Shown here in pieces: positions 1 to 8,574 of a DNA stretch of 64,000 bases (position 1 is the first letter of the stretch; every line of letters begins with the position of its first letter). Origin of the DNA: BOKV01 sp041739225 (lineage in GTDB: Bacteria > Pseudomonadota > Alphaproteobacteria > Rhizobiales > Rhizobiaceae); the NCBI GenBank assembly GCA_041739225.1, contig JBGSOG010000078.1:1-64000 (forward strand). The letters are read 5' to 3'. Below the pieces are notes generated by a model that saw nothing but the letters and a program-made list of their open reading frames with translations, did no database searches and had not been told where the DNA came from. Position numbers and translations under genes: made by a program.

Positions 1-1949
1 TGCACGAGGCCGTCACGCGCACCGAAGAAATTGACGAACGCGCCGAACTCGACGCATTTGACCACGGTTCCTTCGTAGATCTCGCCGACTTCCGGCTCGG
101 CCACGATGGAGTGGATCCACTTCTTCGCCGCTTCGATTTCCTTGCCGGAAGCAGAGGCGATGCGCACGGTGCCGTCGTCTTCGATGTTGATCTTGGCGCC
201 GGTCTTTTCAACGATCTCGCGGATGACCTTGCCGCCCGAGCCGATGACTTCACGGATCTTGTCGACCGGGATCTGCATCTGTTCGATGCGCGGGGCAAAT
301 TCACCCAGTTCACCACGGCTTTGCGCCAGTGCCTTCGACATTTCCTCGAGAATGTGCAGGCGACCGTCCTTGGCCTGGTCGAGCGCCACGCGCATGATTT
401 CTTCGGTGATGCCGGTGATCTTGATGTCCATCTGCAGCGAGGTCACGCCAAGCGAGGTTCCCGCCACCTTGAAGTCCATGTCGCCGAGGTGATCTTCATC
501 GCCCAGGATGTCGGAAAGAACCGCAAAATCCTTGCCTTCCTTGATCAGGCCCATGGCGATGCCCGCCACAGGTGCCTTCAGCGGCACGCCGGCATCCATC
601 AGCGCCAGCGAGGTGCCGCAAACGGTTGCCATCGACGAGGAACCGTTGGATTCGGTGATCTCCGAAACGATGCGCATGGTGTAGGGGAATTCTTCCTTGG
701 TCGGCAGCATCGGGTGGATGGCGCGCCAGGCGAGCTTTCCATGGCCGATTTCGCGGCGGCCGGGCGAACCCATTCGGCCGGTTTCACCCACCGAGAATGG
801 CGGGAAATTGTAGTGCAGCAGGAAGGTTTCCTTGTAGGTGCCGGTCAGCGAGTCGATGAACTGCTCGTCGTCCGAGGTGCCGAGCGTGGCAACGACCAGC
901 GCCTGCGTTTCGCCGCGGGTAAACAGCGCCGAGCCGTGGGTGCGTGGCAACACGCCGACTTCCGAAACAATCGCGCGCACGGTGGTGGTGTTGCGCCCGT
1001 CAATGCGGTTGCCGGTCTTGAGGATCGAGCCGCGAACCACTTTCGCCTGCAGGTGCTTGAACACCTCTGAAATGATTTGCGCTTCATTGGCCTTGGTTTC
1101 GGCGGTGATGAAGGTTTCCTTCATCTTGGCCTTGGCCGCGTCCAGTGCCTTGTAGCGGTCCTGCTTGTCGGAAATGGTGTAGGCGGCGGCAATGTCCTTG
1201 CCGACCAGCTTTTCCATCTTCTTTTCAAGATCGGAATGGTTTGGCACGACGTGGTCGCGTGGCTCCTTGGCCGCTTTTTCGGCCAGCTGGATGATCGCGT
1301 CGATCACCGGCTGGAAGCCGCGATGGCCAAACATCACTGCGTCCAGCATGGTCTTTTCGTCAAGCTGCTGTGCTTCCGACTCGACCATCAGCACGGCGTC
1401 ATTGGTGCCGGCAACAACGAGTTCCAGGGTTGATTCCGGCATTTCGTCGATATTCGGGTTCAGCACGTATTCGCCATTGATCAAGCCAACGCGGGCCGCG
1501 CCGATCGGGCCGAGAAACGGCACGCCGGAAATGGTCAGCGCCGCAGAGGCGGCAACCATGGCAACGACGTCCGGGTCGTTTTCAAGATCATGCTGCAACA
1601 CGGTGCAGATGACCTGCGTTTCGCACTTGAAGCCTTCGGCAAACAGCGGGCGGATAGGGCGATCAATCAGGCGGGAAACCAGCGTTTCCTTTTCCGAAGG
1701 GCGGCCTTCGCGCTTGAAAAATCCGCCGGGGATCTTGCCGGCTGCATAGGTCTTTTCCTGATAGTTGACGGTGAGCGGGAAAAAGTCCTGCCCCGGTTTG
1801 GCTTCCTTGGCTGCCACGACCGTGGCGTGAACGACGGTTTCGCCATAGGTGGCAATGACCGAGCCGTCAGCCTGACGGGCAACTTTGCCGGTTTCAAGCG
1901 TGAGCGGGCGTCCGCCCCATTCGATCTCGACTGTGTGTACGTTGAACAT
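1..1949 (-). CDS. pnp: Polyribonucleotide nucleotidyltransferase (PNPase), 3' end cut by window
   Basis: PNPase degrades RNA 3' to 5' using phosphate and is a core subunit of the RNA degradosome. About 649 codons are present; the C-terminus, most of the S1 domain, lies beyond base 1. The visible order is a first RNase PH domain (about residues 12-145), an alpha-helical linker, the catalytic second RNase PH domain (about 320-460), a KH domain with the GSGGKVIREI loop near residue 570, and the start of an S1 domain (GEIYEGTVVKCVEFGAFVNF). The start ATG is at 1949-1947, preceded by AAGGAACACAC as ribosome-binding site, and the protein begins MFNVHTVEIEWGG as in alphaproteobacterial PNPases. It lies downstream of rpsO, the usual rpsO-pnp pair, with a strong stem-loop in the leader that may be an RNase III or PNPase control site. 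No frame disruption is seen. Confidence 0.97.
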   Translation of the reverse strand, partial: MFNVHTVEIEWGGRPLTLETGKVARQADGSVIATYGETVVHATVVAAKEAKPGQDFFPLTVNYQEKTYAAGKIPGGFFKREGRPSEKETLVSRLIDRPIRPLFAEGFKCETQVICTVLQHDLENDPDVVAMVAASAALTISGVPFLGPIGAARVGLINGEYVLNPNIDEMPESTLELVVAGTNDAVLMVESEAQQLDEKTMLDAVMFGHRGFQPVIDAIIQLAEKAAKEPRDHVVPNHSDLEKKMEKLVGKDIAAAYTISDKQDRYKALDAAKAKMKETFITAETKANEAQIISEVFKHLQAKVVRGSILKTGNRIDGRNTTTVRAIVSEVGVLPRTHGSALFTRGETQALVVATLGTSDDEQFIDSLTGTYKETFLLHYNFPPFSVGETGRMGSPGRREIGHGKLAWRAIHPMLPTKEEFPYTMRIVSEITESNGSSSMATVCGTSLALMDAGVPLKAPVAGIAMGLIKEGKDFAVLSDILGDEDHLGDMDFKVAGTSLGVTSLQMDIKITGITEEIMRVALDQAKDGRLHILEEMSKALAQSRGELGEFAPRIEQMQIPVDKIREVIGSGGKVIREIVEKTGAKINIEDDGTVRIASASGKEIEAAKKWIHSIVAEPEVGEIYEGTVVKCVEFGAFVNFFGARDGLV

Positions 1950-1969
1950 GTGTGTTCCTTGGTGTGCGC

Positions 1970-2008
1970 CAACGCCGCCCCGTTCAGCGAACGGGGTCTG
2001 GGGCGTTG
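1970..2008 (-). promoter_or_regulatory. Nested stem-loop in the pnp leader
   Basis: Between rpsO and pnp an 8-bp perfect inverted repeat (1978-1985 with 1989-1996, 3-nt loop) sits inside a second 7-bp repeat (1970-1976 with 2002-2008). It ends about 20 bases before the pnp start codon and has no U-run after it, so it is not an ordinary terminator. In enterobacteria pnp is autoregulated through RNase III cleavage of a leader hairpin; a similar role here is inference from position and structure only. Confidence 0.6.
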
Positions 2009-2181
2009 CCGGATTTTCCAGGCGTTTTCCTCAGGCGCACCAAGGGCAAGACAACGGGAGGTCTGGTTGAGCCGGGCTCAGGTCAGGCATCCGGTAATCT
2101 CGCCCCTTCATTTCCATAAAGGTTGGGGCGCCGGTTCTGCCCGGTGCGGTCGGGACGCTTGGATAACCCGTCCGCCAGGGC

Positions 2182-2210
2182 AAAACAGCGGGGCGGCATG
2201 TGCGCCCCGC
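2182..2210 (-). terminator. Possible terminator or attenuator after rpsO
   Basis: An 8-bp GC-only stem (2188-2195 with 2203-2210, loop of 7) lies 16 bases past the rpsO stop codon. On the minus strand it is followed by TGTTTTG, a short and imperfect U-tract, so read-through into pnp is likely. It may act as a partial terminator or as a 3'-end stabiliser of the rpsO message. Confidence 0.55.
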
Positions 2211-2225
2211 CGTGTCTTTTGGGCG

Positions 2226-2495
2226 TTAGCGGCGCAGGCCGAGACGCTCGATAAGGGTCGTGTAACGCGCGTTGTCCTTGTTCTTGACATAGTCAAGCAG
2301 GCGACGGCGCTGGGAAACGAGCTTCAACAGGCCACGACGCGAGTGGTTGTCTTTCTTGTGGTCCTTGAAGTGCTCGGTAAGATTGGCGATGCGCTCGGAG
2401 AGGATGGCAACCTGCACTTCCGGCGAACCTGTGTCGCCTTCATTGGTCGCGTATTCCTGAATGAGTGCGGTCTTGCGTTCTGCTGTGATCGACAT
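2226..2495 (-). CDS. rpsO: 30S ribosomal protein S15
   Basis: S15 is a primary 16S rRNA-binding protein of the small-subunit platform. The 89-residue product is the standard family length and runs MSITAERKTALIQEY to the typical basic end RYTTLIERLGLRR. The central HFKDHKKDNHSRRGLL segment contains the conserved rRNA-binding loop. The start is supported by AGGAAAAAACG just upstream of ATG. It is followed by pnp as in most Proteobacteria, but here it is separated from truB by nhaA and a terminator, so it should have its own promoter in 2496-2590. S15 often represses its own translation, but no recognisable S15 leader pseudoknot was identified by eye. Confidence 0.97.
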   Translation of the reverse strand: MSITAERKTALIQEYATNEGDTGSPEVQVAILSERIANLTEHFKDHKKDNHSRRGLLKLVSQRRRLLDYVKNKDNARYTTLIERLGLRR

Positions 2496-2590
2496 CGTTT
2501 TTTCCTGTTCTTGTACGGAAAAACTGACTGGCAGGTTCCGGATGGTTGTTCTGTCGCCCTCAGCCGGGATGTCGTCCAGCCGGGGCCAAT

Positions 2591-2618
2591 GAAAAACGGG
2601 CAGGCATTTCTGCCCGCC
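2591..2618 (-). terminator. Rho-independent terminator after nhaA
   Basis: On the minus strand a perfect 7-bp stem CGGGCAG/CTGCCCG (2597-2603 with 2610-2616, loop of 6) is followed immediately by TTTTTC. It sits about 70 bases after the nhaA stop and about 95 bases before the rpsO start, so it closes the nusA-to-nhaA transcript and insulates rpsO-pnp. Confidence 0.85.
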
Positions 2619-2689
2619 TGTGCGCCGCGTATAGGCGATATTGCCAGCAAATGCCAGTGCTTTGTGGTTGCGATCCTGACAGGCTCTGT

Positions 2690-3844
2690 TCAGACCGCTT
2701 CGCCCCGGTCATGCCGGGCGGCCATCAGCAACACCAACGCGCCACCAATCGCCGAAGCGAGCGAACCGACCAGTACGCCGATCTTGACCGTGTCGCCCAA
2801 GGGGCCGTTGTCGGGAAAAGCAAGCAGGCCGATGAACAGGCTCATGGTGAAGCCGACACCGCAAATCAGGCTGACGCCATAAATCTGCAAATTGCTGGCA
2901 CCTTGTGGCCGTTCGGCAATTCCGCTTTTCAAAGCCAGCAGGGTTGCCCCGAATACACCAATCTGTTTGCCGAGGAAAAGCCCCAGCGCCACACCCAGCG
3001 TAACCGGGCTGGTCAGGCCCGCAGCGCCGGCAAGCGAAACCCCGGCATTGGCAAATCCAAACACCGGCACGATGGCAAATGCCACCGGCTTGTGCAGATG
3101 ATGTTCCAGCGTTTCAAGCGGTGAATGCCCGCTTCTGTCGTGCGGAATGGTCAGCGCCAGCACCACCCCGGCAATGGTGGCGTGAACCCCGGACTCGTGC
3201 ATGAAATACCACAACGCCACCCCGGCAATCAGGTACGGGATGAGGTTGCGCACCCCAAGGCCGTTGAATGCCACCAGCAGCAGGGTCACCAGCGCAGAGG
3301 CGCCCAATGCCCAGTTTTGCAAATCGCTGGTGTAAAACAGCGCGATAATGACGACCGCACCCAGATCATCGAGAATGGCCAGCGCTGCCAGAAAAATCTT
3401 CAGGCTGGCGGGCACCCGCTTGCCCAGCAGGGCGAGGATGCCCAGTGCAAAAGCGATATCGGTTGCCGCCGGGATGGCCCACCCGCCGAGAAATTCGGGA
3501 TTGTTGCGGTTGATGAACACATAGACCGCCGCCGGAACCACCATGCCGCCCAGCGCCGCGACTGCGGGAAGGATCCGCCTTGGCCAGGTGGACAGTTCGC
3601 CGGTCATCAGTTCGCGCTTCATTTCCAGCCCGACCAGCAGGAAAAACACCGCCATCAGCCCGTCATTTACCCAGTGGGATATGCTCAGTCCGGCAAACTT
3701 GAATTCCAGCGTGTCGAAGTACGTTGCCGCAAGCGGTGAGTTGGCCACCAGCAGGGCAACAGCTGCCGCCACCATCAGCAGCATGCCGCCAGCCGCTTCG
3801 CTTTGCAGGAATTCCTGGATGGGGTTTGTGAGGCGCTTGATCAT
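2690..3844 (-). CDS. nhaA: Na+/H+ antiporter NhaA
   Basis: NhaA exchanges external protons for internal Na+ or Li+ across the inner membrane, for pH and sodium homeostasis. The 384-residue protein is close to the usual length and is almost wholly hydrophobic with about 12 membrane segments. Family hallmarks include GLEMKREL after the second helix, ATDIAFALG (the Asp133 equivalent of the E. coli protein) and AILDDLGAV, the Asp163-Asp164 ion-binding pair. ATG at 3844 is preceded by AGGGTCGC. It lies 15 bases downstream of truB in the same direction and ends with a clear terminator. nhaA is not a standard member of the nusA operon, so this looks like a local insertion between truB and rpsO. Confidence 0.95.
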   Translation of the reverse strand: MIKRLTNPIQEFLQSEAAGGMLLMVAAAVALLVANSPLAATYFDTLEFKFAGLSISHWVNDGLMAVFFLLVGLEMKRELMTGELSTWPRRILPAVAALGGMVVPAAVYVFINRNNPEFLGGWAIPAATDIAFALGILALLGKRVPASLKIFLAALAILDDLGAVVIIALFYTSDLQNWALGASALVTLLLVAFNGLGVRNLIPYLIAGVALWYFMHESGVHATIAGVVLALTIPHDRSGHSPLETLEHHLHKPVAFAIVPVFGFANAGVSLAGAAGLTSPVTLGVALGLFLGKQIGVFGATLLALKSGIAERPQGASNLQIYGVSLICGVGFTMSLFIGLLAFPDNGPLGDTVKIGVLVGSLASAIGGALVLLMAARHDRGEAV

Positions 3845-3859
3845 GCGACCCTGTTTAGC

Positions 3860-4783
3860 CTAGCAGCGTGAAGCTGTGAACACCCGCTTGGGATAAAACT
3901 CGCCGCGCTCCACCATGCCGATGGCCACAAGGTCTGCGCCCAGCGTGGCAAAGGCTTCTTCGGCATGGGTGATGGCGTCACGCCCGCGCAGCAGCACCGG
4001 GTTTCCGGCCCGGATGCGCTGCGCCTGGTCAGGTGACAGCCGCACCTCTGGCAATTCGTCGAGCGCCGCCCCTGTTGGCAGGATTTCCCCGTCCAGCGCT
4101 GCAAGGTCGCCTTCCATTTGTGTCAGATCTTCCAGTGGAATGAGATCGTCGGCATTGAACGGGCCGACCGCCGTGCGCCGCAATTGTGTGATGTGGCCAA
4201 AGCAGCCAAGCTGGCGACCAATGTCACGCGCCAATGCCCGCACATAGGTTCCCTTGCCGCATTCGCATTCAAATGTCGCCCGGTCTTCGTTGAAGTCGAT
4301 CATGTCGAGCCGGTGGATCGTGACAGTTCGTGGTTCGATCACCACTTCTTCGCCCTCGCGCGCCAGATTGTAGGCACGTTCGCCATTGATCTTGATTGCC
4401 GAGAAAGCCGGCGGTGTCTGCTGGATTTCACCGAGATAAGCGGGCAGGGCTGACAAAACGGCCTCGCGCGTCGGGCGGTTGTCGCTCGACTGGGTCACTT
4501 GCCCTTCCAGATCATCGGTGTTGGTTTCGGCACCAAAATCCACGGTGAAAACATAGGTCTTCTCGCCATCCATCACATACGGCACGGTCTTCGTGGCTTC
4601 GCCAAGTGCAATCGGCAGCATGCCTGACGCCAGCGGGTCCAGCGTCCCGGCGTGGCCGCATTTGGCCGCCTGGTACAGCCATTTCAGCTTGGACACGCAT
4701 TCGGTCGAGCCGATGCCGACAGGCTTGTCGAGAATGATCCAACCGGAAATGTCGCGGCCTTTTTTCTTGCGCTGGCGGCTCAT
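3860..4783 (-). CDS. truB: tRNA pseudouridine(55) synthase TruB
   Basis: TruB isomerises U55 of the T-loop in elongator tRNAs and also acts as a tRNA chaperone. The 307-residue protein carries the N-terminal GWIILDKPVGIGST segment, the catalytic motif GHAGTLDPLASG with Asp49 as predicted nucleophile, and the conserved EKTYVFTVDFGAETNTDD block. The C-terminal PUA-like region (about residues 235-300) is present. The start ATG overlaps the rbfA stop codon by 4 bases, with AAGG upstream, so the two are translationally coupled. This is the conserved infB-rbfA-truB order. Confidence 0.97.
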   Translation of the reverse strand: MSRQRKKKGRDISGWIILDKPVGIGSTECVSKLKWLYQAAKCGHAGTLDPLASGMLPIALGEATKTVPYVMDGEKTYVFTVDFGAETNTDDLEGQVTQSSDNRPTREAVLSALPAYLGEIQQTPPAFSAIKINGERAYNLAREGEEVVIEPRTVTIHRLDMIDFNEDRATFECECGKGTYVRALARDIGRQLGCFGHITQLRRTAVGPFNADDLIPLEDLTQMEGDLAALDGEILPTGAALDELPEVRLSPDQAQRIRAGNPVLLRGRDAITHAEEAFATLGADLVAIGMVERGEFYPKRVFTASRC

Positions 4784-5172
4784 TCCTTTTCGCCTTCTTC
4801 AAGGTCACGCGCCACTTCCGGCGAGTGCAGCAACCGGTCGATTTTGGCAAAATTGTCAAAGCTGGTGTCGGCACGGAAGCGGTATTCCGGCTGGTACTTC
4901 ATTTGCCGCAGCGACTGCGAAACCCGGCCGCGAATGAGTTTCTGGTGGCTCGCAAGCGCCTTGATCACCGGTTGCGGGTCAGGGTTGCCAAGCGGAGACA
5001 GGAACACGGTCGCGATTTTCAAATCCGGCGACATCTGCACTTCGGTGATCGAGATCACGGTTTTCTCGATCACCGGATCGGGAATTTCTCCGCGCTGCAA
5101 CACCGCTGTCAACGCGTGGCGAACCATTTCGCCGACGCGAAGCTGTCGCTGAGTAGGGCCCTTGTTTGGCAT
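4780..5172 (-). CDS. rbfA: Ribosome-binding factor A
   Basis: RbfA is a KH-fold factor that binds the 30S subunit near the 5' helix of 16S rRNA and helps late maturation, including at low temperature. The product is 130 residues, the usual length for alphaproteobacteria, and starts MPNKGPTQRQLRVGEMVRHAL. The type-II KH core (about residues 40-110) contains DLKIATVFLSPLG, and an acidic tail (ARDLEEGEKE) follows. It sits 68 bases after infB and overlaps truB by 4 bases. Confidence 0.95.
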   Translation of the reverse strand: MPNKGPTQRQLRVGEMVRHALTAVLQRGEIPDPVIEKTVISITEVQMSPDLKIATVFLSPLGNPDPQPVIKALASHQKLIRGRVSQSLRQMKYQPEYRFRADTSFDNFAKIDRLLHSPEVARDLEEGEKE

Positions 5173-5240
5173 GGCATACCTCGCTGCGCCGGGCGGGATC
5201 GGACCGCCACCGGCTGCATGGTTGGATTTGGATCAAACAA

Positions 5241-7796
5241 TCAGAGTTTGCGCGTGATGTGTTCGACGCGGAAGCACTCGATCTGGTCTTTTTCGCGGAT
5301 ATCCTGGTAGTTCTCGAAAGCCATGCCGCATTCCTGGCCGGACTGGACTTCGGAAACTTCATCCTTGAAGCGTTTGAGCGTTGACAGCTTGCCCTGGTGG
5401 ATGACGACATTGTCGCGCAGCAGGCGCACGCCAGCCCCGCGTTCAACCTTGCCATCGGTAACCAGACAGCCCGCAACCTTGCCGATCTTGGACACGTTGA
5501 ATACCTGCAGGATGGATGCATAGCCAAGGAATGTCTCGCGACGTTCCGGAGCCAACATGCCCGAAAGCACGGCGCGCATGTCATCCACCAGATCATAGAT
5601 GATCGAATAATAGCGAATTTCGATGCCTTCACGCTCGGCCGCATCCTTGGCCTGCTTGCTCGCACGCACGTTGAACGCAAGGATTGGCGCGTTCGAGGCA
5701 GCGGCCAGCGCCACATCGGACTCGGTTATGCCGCCAACGCCGGAGTGAACGATACGGGCTCGCACTTCGGTTGTGGCGAGCTTGTCGAGCGCCTGCGAAA
5801 TCGCTTCCGCGGAACCGCCGACATCTGCCTTGATGACAACGGCTGCATCGCGCGTTTCCGACGACTGCAACTGGGTCATCATCTGTTCCAGCGAACCGCG
5901 AGAACCGGCATTGCGGGCGATTTGCTTGTCGCGGGCCAACCGTTGGCGATAGTCGGAAATCTCGCGGGCCTGCGCTTCGCTGTCGACAACCGCGATGCGG
6001 TCGCCGGCCATTGGGGTTCCGGAAATGCCCAAAACTTCAACTGGCATGGAAGGAGGTGCCGATGACAGTGATTCGCCACGGTCGTTGAAAATGGCGCGAA
6101 CCTTGCCCCACTCACTGCCGGCAAGGATGATGTCGCCGGTCTTCAATGTACCGCGTTTGACCAGAACGGTCGCGACCGGACCACGGCCCTTGTCGAGCTG
6201 GGCTTCAATCACGACGCCTTCTGCCGGGCGGTCCGGATTGGCTTTGAGTTCCATCACTTCCGACTGAAGCAGGATGGTTTCGAGCAGTTTTTCGAGGCCG
6301 AAGCCGGTCTTCGCCGAAACTTCGACGTCGAGCACTTCACCGCCCATGGATTCAACGAAAATCTCATGTTGCAACAGTGCGGTACGCACTTTTTGTGCAT
6401 CAGCAGAAGGTTTGTCGATCTTGTTGACCGCAACGATGATCGGCACCCCTGCTGCCTTTGCATGGCTGATCGATTCGATGGTTTGCGGCATCACGCCGTC
6501 ATCTGCGGCAACCACCAGAATTGCGATATCGGTCGCCTGCGCACCACGCGCACGCATCGAAGTAAATGCCTCGTGGCCCGGGGTGTCGATGAACGTGATC
6601 AGATGGCCGTTTCTCTCGATCTGATACGCGCCGATGTGCTGGGTAATACCGCCCGCTTCACCTGAAACCACATTGGCGTTGCGAATTGCATCCAGCAACG
6701 ATGTCTTGCCGTGGTCAACGTGACCCATGATGGTGACGACCGGCGGACGCGGCAGCAATTGCTCGTCATTGTCCTTTTTGTCGTAAAGGCTTTCTTCCAC
6801 ATCGCCTTCGGCAACGCGTTTCACCTGGTGGCCAAATTCAGCGGCAATGAGTTCGGCCATGTCGGCTTCGATCACATCACCCGGTTTCAGCATCTGGCCC
6901 TGTTTCATCAGGAACTTGATGACATCGACCGACCGTTCGGACATGCGCTGGGCAAGTTCCTGAATGGTAATGGTCTCGGGCAGAATGACTTCGCGCACGA
7001 TTTTCTCGCGCACACCGCCCTGCATCGCGGCGCGACGGGCTTTTTCCTGACGGCGGCGCATTGCAGCCATCGATGGACCACGCGCATTGCCGTCTTCGTC
7101 AAGTGCATTGACGAGGGTCAGCTTGGTGCGGCGGCGGTCATCGCCAACCTTGGGCTTGGCCGGCTTTTCCGGTTCTTCCACACGCTTGCGTTCAAACGGC
7201 TTGGCCGCTCCGCCCGGTTTGGCGTCCTCGCGTGCTGCCGGTCGTGCATCGGCTCCTGCCGCAGGTTTTCTCGCAGCTGGCTCTTCCTTGCGGACCGGCT
7301 TGATCGCAGCTGCAGCGACCTTCGCCTCACGGGCTTCAAGTTCCTCGCGAACCTGCTTCTCCGCAGCTTCTTTTTCGGCAACCGCTTTTGCGGTCTCCTC
7401 TGCGCGCCTGCGGCTTTCCTCGTCGCGCTTTGCCCGGTCTTCCATTTCGCGCGCATTGGATTCTTCAAGCGCCCTGCGACGTGCTTCCAGTTCATGGGGC
7501 GAAAGATTGGGATGCTGCGACGCGTCGAACACCGGGCGCGGTGGCGGTGGCGGCGGCGCAACAGGCGCTTCGCGTACCACTGGCGCCACGACCGGGGCCA
7601 GGACCACAGGCTCTTCGACAGGTTTTTCACCGGGCTTGGTGATGCGGCGTTTGCGCGTTTCGACGACAACCGCCTTGCTGCGGCCATGGCTGAAGTTTTG
7701 CCGCACAGTTCCCTGTGAGAGCCCGCCTCCGCGCAATGTCAGCGTCGACTTTGGGGCAACGCCGATTTTCTTGTCGTCGGTTTCGTTATCACTCAT
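5241..7796 (-). CDS. infB: Translation initiation factor IF-2
   Basis: IF2 is the GTPase that places fMet-tRNA on the 30S subunit and promotes 50S joining. The 851-residue protein has a long, low-complexity N-terminal extension (about residues 20-260) rich in Ala, Pro, Glu and Arg, including a six-proline run near residue 85, then a conserved IF2-N helical domain (ITIQELAQRMSERSVDVIKF). The G domain begins with GHVDHGKT near residue 356, followed by DTPGHEAF (G3) and NKID (G4), then domains II-IV up to the fMet-tRNA-binding C2 domain. The protein starts MSDNETDDKKIGVAPKSTL, as in Rhizobiales. It follows rnpM by 160 bases with a stem-loop in that spacer. Confidence 0.97.
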   Translation of the reverse strand: MSDNETDDKKIGVAPKSTLTLRGGGLSQGTVRQNFSHGRSKAVVVETRKRRITKPGEKPVEEPVVLAPVVAPVVREAPVAPPPPPPRPVFDASQHPNLSPHELEARRRALEESNAREMEDRAKRDEESRRRAEETAKAVAEKEAAEKQVREELEAREAKVAAAAIKPVRKEEPAARKPAAGADARPAAREDAKPGGAAKPFERKRVEEPEKPAKPKVGDDRRRTKLTLVNALDEDGNARGPSMAAMRRRQEKARRAAMQGGVREKIVREVILPETITIQELAQRMSERSVDVIKFLMKQGQMLKPGDVIEADMAELIAAEFGHQVKRVAEGDVEESLYDKKDNDEQLLPRPPVVTIMGHVDHGKTSLLDAIRNANVVSGEAGGITQHIGAYQIERNGHLITFIDTPGHEAFTSMRARGAQATDIAILVVAADDGVMPQTIESISHAKAAGVPIIVAVNKIDKPSADAQKVRTALLQHEIFVESMGGEVLDVEVSAKTGFGLEKLLETILLQSEVMELKANPDRPAEGVVIEAQLDKGRGPVATVLVKRGTLKTGDIILAGSEWGKVRAIFNDRGESLSSAPPSMPVEVLGISGTPMAGDRIAVVDSEAQAREISDYRQRLARDKQIARNAGSRGSLEQMMTQLQSSETRDAAVVIKADVGGSAEAISQALDKLATTEVRARIVHSGVGGITESDVALAAASNAPILAFNVRASKQAKDAAEREGIEIRYYSIIYDLVDDMRAVLSGMLAPERRETFLGYASILQVFNVSKIGKVAGCLVTDGKVERGAGVRLLRDNVVIHQGKLSTLKRFKDEVSEVQSGQECGMAFENYQDIREKDQIECFRVEHITRKL

Positions 7797-7867
7797 GCTT
7801 GCGTCAGGCCTCGTCTATCGGTTCCAGCCTCACCGGCCGGTCTTGTTTGGGCGCTTTGTGAACCCTT

Positions 7868-7888
7868 GGGACTGGAAAATCCAGTCCC
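7868..7888 (-). other. Perfect 8-bp stem-loop between rnpM and infB
   Basis: GGGACTGG (7868-7875) and CCAGTCCC (7881-7888) flank a 5-base AT loop. Neither strand has a U-run after the stem, so it does not look like a terminator. It sits about 70 bases upstream of the infB start in the only long spacer between nusA and truB. It could be an RNase processing site or an mRNA stabiliser; this is inference. Confidence 0.6.
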
Positions 7889-7956
7889 CGGTTACAAGAA
7901 TTGCGTCATTGGAATGCTTTGCTTGCCCGGTTCAGGAATACCACCCGCTGCTATTT

Positions 7957-8565
7957 TCAGCTTCGGAAGTACTCCAACCGGTCTATCAACTTCAGCAGGG
8001 CCCTGCTTGCCCCGCCATGAAGAGCTCCTGCATGTATCACATTTTGTCCGCCCAAAGCCAAATCCATTTGGTCGGAAGTAAATACGCTGCGAACCACCGG
8101 GCGCTTTGCCTCATCGGCACTGTGCACGGCCTGCCCCAGCTTGCGAATTCCGTCTGCCGCCGCATCGGTGCCATGCATCAGCAGAAATACATTTCCCTGC
8201 CGGACATTGCCGTCAACCTTGGCAAAGCCGGTGATTACCAGGCCAGCCTTCTTGGCTAGCCCGAGTGCCGAAAGCGCGGAAGCCTCAAGCAGTTTCTCAA
8301 CTTCGTCAGCCAGCGTTTCTGACGCCTTGGCTTCACTTTTCAATCCCCGGGCGAACAGACCGCGCTTGATGGCTGTTTCCACCAGTGCCTTGCGAGCACC
8401 AACCCATACGCCGCGGCCCGGAAGCTTGCGTTTGAGGTCCGGCGTCACCGTTCCATCCGGCGCAGCAACAAACCGGATCAACGCGTCCGCCTCTGCTTCC
8501 TCGCGGGTAACAATGCAGGTGCGCGGATTCATCGCGTCATCCTCCATCGTTTCCCGGCGAGCCAT
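7957..8565 (-). CDS. rnpM: RNA-binding protein RnpM/YlxR fused to an L7Ae-like domain
   Basis: The 202-residue protein joins two small RNA-binding modules. Residues about 10-90 are the YlxR (DUF448) fold with RTCIVTREE, ALIRFV and GRGVWVG. Residues about 95-195 resemble the L7Ae/YlxQ family, with SALGLAKKAGLVITGF and an Ala/Gly-rich core. In Firmicutes ylxR and ylxQ are separate neighbouring genes between nusA and infB; in alphaproteobacteria they are joined, as here. YlxR has been described as an RNase P modulator (RnpM), which is family knowledge from Gram-positive bacteria. The start ATG at 8565 follows GAGGCGCGCGC and lies 9 bases after the nusA stop codon. Confidence 0.9.
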   Translation of the reverse strand: MARRETMEDDAMNPRTCIVTREEAEADALIRFVAAPDGTVTPDLKRKLPGRGVWVGARKALVETAIKRGLFARGLKSEAKASETLADEVEKLLEASALSALGLAKKAGLVITGFAKVDGNVRQGNVFLLMHGTDAAADGIRKLGQAVHSADEAKRPVVRSVFTSDQMDLALGGQNVIHAGALHGGASRALLKLIDRLEYFRS

Positions 8566-8574
8566 GCGCGCGCC

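Noticed and set aside
1590..2882. Long plus-strand open frame (430 codons) opposite pnp and rpsO
   Set aside because: It is antisense to conserved genes, has no family motif and an odd Cys/Arg/Gly-rich composition; it is a shadow of high-GC coding on the other strand.
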